Of a stretch of DNA of 64,000 nucleotides, positions 56,901 through 64,000 are shown piece after piece (positions within the stretch are counted from its first letter, which is position 1; each line of letters starts with the position of its first letter). The position numbers and the translations under genes are program-made. The notes under the pieces were generated by a model. It did not search any database and was not told the origin of the DNA. It saw only the letters and a program-made list of their open reading frames with translations. Origin of the DNA: Chondrosia reniformis (taxonomy: Eukaryota > Porifera > Demospongiae > Chondrillida > Chondrillidae); contig OX359191.1 in the NCBI GenBank assembly GCA_947172415.1, positions 8,107,130-8,171,129 on the forward strand. The letters run 5' to 3'.

Positions 56901-59900
56901 TGTACGTACATTATATAATTAGTGTAGTTCATCGCCATAAATCTTAGGGCTTGCCCATCTAAATGAATGGTTAAGATATCTTTAATGGAACGATTTGTAC
57001 TAACTGTATGTACTTCACCTGATTATCTATTGTAGATAAACATATCATCTATCTATAGCCACCACTTGTGATAATGTAAATAATACTAAAAGCTATGTTT
57101 TGAACTCATGCACATTGCTAGCTTTAGACTAGGAGATTGGCATTTGGAATTATGTAGCAATCTGATGGAATATGAGGCAAAGATAGCAGAATGACCGCAA
57201 AAGGAGGAGGATTTTATGGCTCTGATTATTCTACACATTGGTACATTGTAAGAGCTGGTTGCATTTCAGATATGTCTGTTGAACTGCAGTCACTTGTAGT
57301 CCAGGCAATAGCTGTGTCAAACAGCAAACTAAGCATTCAGTACATACGTATTTACCTTTCACTTCCAGAGCATGTATGGGTGCGGCTGCTGGGAAACACT
57401 GCAAAGCACACAAGAGAGTATTATACAGTCAATGTTCAGACAACTGGGGTCATGCACACATCCTTATTATGATAATATACACAGTTTTATATACATTGGA
57501 GAACAAAAAAAGATACAGCAACTGAAATGACAATATATATACGTACTCATAGTTTATGTACATATATATGCATATTCACAAATTACATAAATAATACATG
57601 TTTGATATACTATATGCTTTGAAATAAAATAATTCTTAGGCCAGTAGGACCAGTAGATATACTTACCTTAATAGCCAACAGTTGCAAAGGAGTTCTTCTG
57701 ATGGAATTCAAAGCTAATGGATTGGCTCCTAGATTAATTAACGTTGCCATCATGCTAAGGTCTCCCTTGCGAGCGACAATGTGGAGTGGTCTAGATTATG
57801 ATAGAGAGATTACAAGATGGACCTCAATATCACTGCTATCTTCACTAATATATGTATATACCACAGTTTCGTTCAGAAGTTTCAGAAGTTATCACAGGTT
57901 GACTACAATATGGTAATTTTGTGGGGATATGTTTGTTTGTTAATAAAAATTTGCAATTTGACTTTCTTCTAAGGGACAAACTCTTTTGAGGATGGGGGAA
58001 ATTTCCTTGTTCCACCCTTCCCCCCCAGTGCCAGTGCTTGATAACCATGTAGGGAAGTGGTAATATACGTAGATGATACATATTATACACCATAATAGTT
58101 AAAACAGGTAAATTCTAAAAGCTTCCGTTGCAACCAAAATTCATAGATAGCTATAATAGCCTATAGTGACATCACATTCATGAATTTCATTACAACAAAA
58201 TACAGTGAAACTTTGACTTTACAAACTAACTGGCATTGCCACGAGTCTTTTGGATATTCAGAGTAGTCAAACTTACGTATTTCCGGTCTCAGGGTTCATG
58301 CAATTGACATCCATGACCCAGTGAGATACTAGGTGTTCCAGAATAGCATTTTCACCCTATGTACAAAGTTAAAAATTTACTATATGCTTTCAACTTAAAA
58401 AAGGAACAAATAATTTAAGTTCAAAACGATTGTGGGGCTGCAGTTCGCACAATCAAATTACTTCTCGGCCTCTTTGTTGGTTACTGTAATTGGAATATGT
58501 GGCTACATGTAACCAGACTATAGTTATTAATTTTCTTAATTTGTAAATGCACACATGTATACATATCATTTATTATACATTCGAAGATCTATCTTCATGA
58601 GATAAATTTAAACCAACTTAAGTGGACTGTATTACAACTTTATATCTTGCAAATGCATTCTTGCAATGATAATTAAAGGGACTTACTCTGACTGCAGTCT
58701 CACACAGCCAGTCCAGGTCATGACTCTTGCTGTCTTTTCCCCCCATATCAACTGTCATCTCCTGACGATATCCTAGAATGGTATCTATGATCGAGATGTT
58801 CTTGATTTCTATGGCAGCAATTGCCATTGAACACTCAAACTTCAAAAATTCATCAAGAGACATGGTTTTCAGAAATTTTAGCAAATTTTCCATTTCACAG
58901 GATTGAATGACCTACCAATACATATGAGACCAGAGAGATATTTGTGAGGTGCGCATCTGTGATTCCTCTACGTATATATATGGTATATCTGGAAGCTTTC
59001 ATTTTGCAAATTCTTCAAGCAAGTCCAGTTTGTTTTAGGCCCTTGCAGACAACTCAATATGTTTAGCAGTTTCAGTATCATTGAGCATAATTAAGTGAAT
59101 ATATTTAGCCCATAGCCAGTTCTGTATGTGTTACAATAGTTGGCCAGATAAATACTGTAGGTAACAAGATGAGGAATTATTGGACAATCAGCAAAATCAA
59201 TGTACATACACTGAGTATATACCTGTTTTAACTCAGGAAGTAGATTGCGAGAGTTACTGCGAGAATAGCTTCCAGAACGCACTATTCCAACATCCATATC
59301 ATCTGATGATTGGCTATATTTATATTAAACAGAGACTACATCAATATACAATCTTCCACAATACTACACCTCCACAGTGACCCAGGCCCCGCCCCTCCAA
59401 AGTGATCCAGGCCCCACCCCTCCACAGTGATCCAGGCCCCACCCCTCCACAGTGACCCAGGCCCCACCCCTCCACAGTGACCCAGGCCCCACCCCTCCAC
59501 AGTGACCCAGGCCCCGCCCCTCCACAGTGACCCAGGCCCCGCCCCTCCACAGTGACCCAGGCCCCGCCCCTCCACAGTGACCCAGGCCCCGCCCCTCCAC
59601 AGTGACCCAGGCCCCGCCCCTCCACAGTGACCCAGGCCCCGCCCCTCCACAGTGACCCAGGCCCCGCCCCTCCACAGTGACCCAGGCCCCGCCCCTCCAC
59701 AGTGACCCAGGCCCCGCCCCTCCACAGTGACCCAGGCCCCGCCCCTCCACAGTGACCCAGGCCCCGCCCCTCCACAGTGACCCAGGCCCCGCCCCTCCAC
59801 AGTGATCCAGGCCCCACCCCTCCACAGTGATCCAGGCCCCACCCCTCCACAGTGATCCAGGCCCCACCCCTCCACAATAAACCTTGAGGTGATCTCCTTT

Positions 59901-62900
59901 TCCAATTCAGTTGCTTTGATCTGAGCATCTGAATAGTTAATATGTTTGGGTATGCCTACTCTCTGGAAGAGCTGATCAGACACACTGCAACACTTTCTAC
60001 AAAAATAAAAGGAAAATTTGAATATTCTAAATTAGACAGTAAATACACTTTTGAACTGTATACCTCAGAAGATCCAGGATGTATGTTGATTTGAAACGGG
60101 ACTCATATTTTCTGGACGGAGTGTCTTTCTTGGCCTTTGAGGGTTACATCACAATTAAATGGTTATATATATCACAGGGTTTACCAAGCAGAGAATATGG
60201 TGAAACTCACTTGGTAGGAGATAAATGCCTTTACATAGAGTCTGTCCACCAGTATTTCGATGGCTTCCTTTGCCCGAGTCAAGATGACCTCTACATCCAC
60301 CGCTTGCAGGCCTTGTTCAACCATGTTCTGTAGCTACACATATTACATAGGAAGTAGGAAGGTGTATAGACAGGGATGGACAAGCTAGGTGACAGAGTAG
60401 ATATCACAATGTTAGGGCCAATGCCCACACCTGACATACTGTATATAACTCATCTTTTGGTGCAAGCATATATATTCATTCATTTATTGCTGAAGAAGAC
60501 CTATAGGTCAAAACGTCCTTATACTTTGATTAATAATAAGTGTTGCTGATACTCAAATTGTAACCGATTCAAGCAAATATAAGAATCAAATTCTGCTTAG
60601 GTCTTGTATATAAATCACATTTTTGAGTTAAAATGGCTTCCAAGTATGTTATTAAAGAATTTGCATTACATCACATCCTTATAACAGTCTATATTCACTA
60701 ATATTGATAAATATAGTAGATACGTATGTATTGATGACCTTACGAACTCTAAATTTTGGTTCTAGTCAAACTTTACCAATGCCCAACAGCTACTACCAAA
60801 CCGGCCAAGGACTATTTAGACAAGTTAAGTAGTTTTATATACACCATATAGCTGGAGTCTATCAAGGGGTGAAACTTTCATGCATTTACAGTTTTATGGC
60901 TATCCTCCCTGTACAGTAGTCAATTAAAGTATATATTATGACATAACATATGTATTTACAAATACTGTAAGTGACATACTGTTCAGTAGCTTACATCAGT
61001 ATTCATGGAAAGAAATTCTTTGACAAACTGTTGTACATCTTCTGAAAGAATTGGCACTTCTTCATGTTTCTAAAATGTAGCAATTAACGGTGAAGTGTTT
61101 AAGTCTTAGTCCAATAATCTGAGTACATGTAAGGACTTCAAGGCCAAGGACTCACAAGTATCAGGATGACAAAGATTACCAGGGTCACTGAAGAAGTGTG
61201 GAATTCCCAGAAACAACTGTCTGGCCCAGTGGAGCAGAAAAGAGGTAAAAAGAGAAAACTCTTGTATCCTCAACCAAAGGCTAGGATTACTTCCCTATAG
61301 GGGCGCACCATCCCTACTTTGGTTATCCCAATGTGCCCAAACGTGGAAGTGCATGGTTAAGTCACAGTACATATACCACTTCTGTATGGTTATCCTTGTC
61401 ACATGATCCCTTTCTTGTTTTGCTACTTTTTGCAGATTTGTTAGTGACTGTTGGAAGCACTGCCATCCCTACTTCCAATTTCATTTTTTAAATGTATTTA
61501 TTTATCTTGTATATATAAGGTCAGCTATCATAGTAGTATCATATAATTATAAGTGTGCTGGCTGTACCTCTGAGATTTCTATCATCTGGGCAATCTTCCT
61601 CTCGTAAGAGGTCACTTGATCAACTATCTGAGACAAGTTAAACAGCTGTGGAGAAGCAGATATCAGTCAGGCACAGAACTGTACAGTAAAAGGCACTCTT
61701 ACTAGACTACTTGGCCATTGAAACTTCTTTTCCAAAAGATCAGTTGGTATCTAAGTATTTAATAATATAATAAAACTGTGATTATCTAAACTATCTACAT
61801 ACGTATGTCATGTATTCATAAACATAAATGTTCATCCAGTCAAATAGCAAACATTTTTTGACTGTTAATCCATGGGCATAGTGAGAAGTCGGAATGTGAA
61901 CACTAACATCGTCCATAGTCCAATTAGATTCTTTTGAAACAAACAAAATGTTTATATCAGCTGTGCTACAGAAACATTCTAACTTTGAGCACATTTATAA
62001 TCCTTTCTACTAAAAAGCCATTTACAGATAAAATTGGTTAGGATAATTGAATTTTAAGACTCATTAATGTTCCTCTTTAATTAAAAGGGATGTCATCGCA
62101 GAAAATGTACAAAAGACAGGGCTACAATAAACGATACATGCATACAGCAATCTATAGCTGTACAAAGGAGTAGGTTTGTATACATCGTGTAATGGAAAAC
62201 TATAACACATAAAATGTGGTTGATTTCACTTTCAATGGCAACACATCCAAAGGAAGCTTCCTCCTAATAAAATTCACTAAACCACAAACACCAATACTGC
62301 AAAACAAACTATAAAGGAACTTTAACCAAATGTTTCTAGACACTCAAAAATTGCTTCTAAAAAGAAAACATACAGTTTGAATAAATTTATATAGGAAGCT
62401 GCGTAATAGTTTTACACTTCTCAGACCGTCCATTTTGGCTCTAATCAGATGTCATCGTCAGGAACTCACTTGAGCTTGTTCAATGACTGTCCTGGCCTCC
62501 GCTACCACATGTCTAATGTGATGGAGGTGGGGAAACCCCCTGGGTGTCTTTAGGTAGCGGATCTGTTGCCCTAGGTCCAGAAATACTTGACGATATTGTT
62601 CCAACTTTTCTGATAAATCCTTTGCCTTAAACGAGGAAGGGAATGACTGAAAATATTGAAGGATTATGTAATTATCTATGTATGTACACCATTCTTATTT
62701 GTTCTCAATTCCCATCAAAATATTAATACTATAGTATCACCACTAGTTGATGTACATACTGTACATTAGTAAGTTTCATAGTAACAAGTATGTAGTTGGG
62801 ATGAAAGTAGTGCAGGACCAGCAATGAAGACAATTGATGCACACAGATGTATGAAGTGATTAGAGAATGTTATAGGAAAGAGAGAAAGGTGATTCACAGA

Positions 62901-64000
62901 ATTAGTTTAGCATAACCAGCAAATAAATATGCATGTAACACTTTAGTGTTTCCGTAAAAAAATTGATTTTGGCAAAGCATCAGATATTTATTGAAATGAA
63001 TGCAGCAAACTACTACAATGGAACATAAATTCTAACTTTATTCTCTTCATTTTGCTTTTGGATTTTCATGAGGAAGGATTTAAGCTCTGTATCCAAAGTA
63101 ATTGTCTTCTTTCTATTTTCCTCAGGATCCGGAACTTCTCGAAGGGAAACTCCCTTTCTTATTTCAGTCATGGCTACAGTAAAGGCTGCAGCTTGTACAG
63201 GTTTAACAGTTCCTGGTGTGGGGACCTTCTTCAGGGAGTGACCCAATCGAATTTGCTCCAAGAGTTGGTCTCTATTTTCATTCTAAAATTGGGAATTATT
63301 GTACATATAAATTATGTACACTTGTAATGCAGTACAATTATTCTCAACAAATTCTTGGAGAAAGAAAAACATTTATATTCATTCATCAATTTACCATCCT
63401 GTGATGAGGGTGTGGATTATCTGCAAACTGATTTTCTACCAATAGCCATTGAGGCAGTATTGGCGGTTTAGGAACATCTCCTGGTGGTGTTGGGGGTCTG
63501 GGCCCATCTCCAGGTGGTGTTGGGGGTCTGGGCCCATCTCCAGGTGGTGTTGGGGGTCTGGGCCGATCTCCAGGTGGTGTTGGGGGTCTGGGCCGATCTC
63601 CAGGTGGTGTTGGGGGTCTGGGCCCATCAACTGGTGGTGTTGGGGGTCTGGGCCCATCTCCTGGTGGTGTTGGGGGTCTGGGCCCATCTCCAGGTGGTGT
63701 TGGGGGTCTGGGCCCATCTCCAGGTGGTGTTGGGGGTCTGGGCCGATCTCCAGGTGGTGTTGGGGGTCTGGGCCGATCTCCTGGTGGTGTTGGGGGTCTG
63801 GGCCCATCAACTGGTGGTGTTGGGGGTCCGGGCCGATCTCCTGGTGGTGTTGGGGGTCTGGGCCCATCTCCTGGTGGTGTTGGGGGTCTGAGTGGTTTTT
63901 CAATAGGCTGTTGGTTGGTGGGTTCCTGCTGATCATCAACATCTCTTTGTGTGTTACCTTTCTGCTCATGAGCAATGACGTGAGAAATGGGTGATATTGA
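53966..64000 (-). CDS. Proline-rich/WH2/ankyrin/BTB protein, 5' end outside the window
   Basis: Nineteen exons keep frame: 63395-64000 (open at the edge), 63037-63282, 62470-62646, 61568-61645, 60995-61069, 60211-60327, 60064-60134, 59883-59996, 59223-59313, 58687-58911, 58277-58356, 57667-57790, 57356-57398, 56276-56321, 56072-56198, 54858-54962, 54680-54763, 54359-54464 and 53966-54045, 864 residues in view. Order: fourteen proline-rich decapeptides (PPTPPGDGPR); two WH2 actin-binding motifs (RDQLLEQIRLGHSLKKV and FTVAMTEIRKGVSLREV); helical segments; ankyrin repeats (ENAILEHL.., TPLHIVARKGD); a BTB domain (FSDVVLISEDGKRFHAHRLV then LLEYLYTGSCHFTREDLNLG) and a BACK-like tail. BTB domains often recruit cullin-3; WH2 binds actin. 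I know no standard family with this order; the ankyrin-BTB half resembles ABTB2/BTBD11. Two fused models cannot be excluded, but all junction phases agree. Confidence 0.82.
58418..58495 (+). repeat. Dispersed repeat family C, partial copy
   Basis: AAGTTCAAAACGATTGTGGG through ATCAAATTACTTCTCGGCCT and CTTTGTTGG follows the family C left part. It lies in an intron of the BTB gene. Confidence 0.6.
59372..59878. repeat. 25-bp minisatellite, about twenty copies
   Basis: The unit CCTCCACAGTGACCCAGGCC plus CCGCC repeats about twenty times, with variants CCCACC and GTGATCC at the two ends and a homogeneous middle. It is GC-rich in an AT-rich region and directly follows the donor of exon 59883-59996 in the BTB gene. 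All three minus-strand frames are open through it. Confidence 0.95.
60480..60560 (+). repeat. Copy of the GAAGACC foldback family
   Basis: TTGCTGAAGAAGACCTATAG then GTCAAAACG matches the loop of the SPCS1 element (TGCTGATGAAGACCTCCGGG, TCGAAACA). It lies in a BTB-gene intron. Confidence 0.55.
61170..61303 (+). repeat. Dispersed repeat family A, full copy
   Basis: It runs from ACCAGGGTCACTGAAGAAGT through GGAATTCCCAGAAACAACTG and TCTGGCCCAGTGGAGCAGAA to AGGATTACTTCCCTATAGG. Compare 14083-14226. It lies in a BTB-gene intron. Confidence 0.85.
63471..63890 (-). repeat. 30-bp coding minisatellite, fourteen copies
   Basis: Fourteen 30-bp units encode the decapeptide PPTPPGDGPR with R, V and L variants (GDRPR, VDGPR, GDVPK) in the BTB gene frame. 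It is the first exon in view, so its upstream border is beyond the window. The unit is a multiple of three, so length changes keep frame. Confidence 0.9.

Noticed and set aside
57191-57472. Plus-strand frame beginning MTAKGGGFYGSDYSTHWYIV.
   Set aside because: It overlaps a minus-strand BTB-gene exon, has no recognisable domain and no splice support.
63436-63975. Frames reading DPQHHLEMGP repeats (minus) and WCWGSGPISR repeats (plus).
   Set aside because: They are alternative frames of the 30-bp repeat. Only the PPTPPGDGPR frame splices in phase to the WH2 exon.

Overview
The window is animal nuclear DNA: AT-rich, intron-dense and compact. Its genes have many short GT-AG introns, small intergenic gaps and many short interspersed repeats. 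A demosponge is the best guess. The reasons are a giant cell-surface gene with many SRCR domains, two sushi domains and one membrane segment (an architecture known from sponges), and the very tight packing of conserved animal genes. The species is inferred, not proven. All gene models were built by hand from reading frames, splice signals and intron phase; every model listed here keeps frame from its first to its last exon.

Layout. 1-3430: a decayed non-LTR retrotransposon on the minus strand, flanked by a direct duplication that itself looks coding. 3538-9492 (+): the 3' part of a VPS13-family lipid-transfer gene, most like VPS13D. 9831-12005 (-): an AGTRAP-like small membrane protein. 12273-15909 (-): DNAJC16. 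15988-16875 (+): SPCS1, head to head with DNAJC16 across 78 bp. 16999-18003 (-): PPCDC. 18326-22587 and 22792-25650 (-): two tandem oxysterol-binding-protein-related (ORP) genes. 26092-52683 (-): a 45-exon gene for a receptor of about 4,293 residues with 37 SRCR domains, two sushi domains, a membrane helix and a tail with an FxNPxY signal. 53966-64000 (-, 5' end outside the window): a gene joining a proline-rich repeat, two WH2 motifs, ankyrin repeats and a BTB domain.

Themes. Several genes are housekeeping functions of the secretory and membrane system: lipid transfer at contact sites (VPS13, two ORPs), ER translocation and folding (SPCS1, DNAJC16) and coenzyme A synthesis (PPCDC). They are not an operon; the neighbourhood shows tight packing rather than one pathway. 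The most interesting signals are: the ORP pair, where one copy keeps an FFAT-like motif and EQVSHHPP while the other lacks both (EQVSNNPP); the SRCR gene, built from symmetric phase-1 exons with an internal six-domain block duplication; the WH2-ankyrin-BTB fusion; and minisatellites that carry splice acceptors or donors or remain open in several frames.
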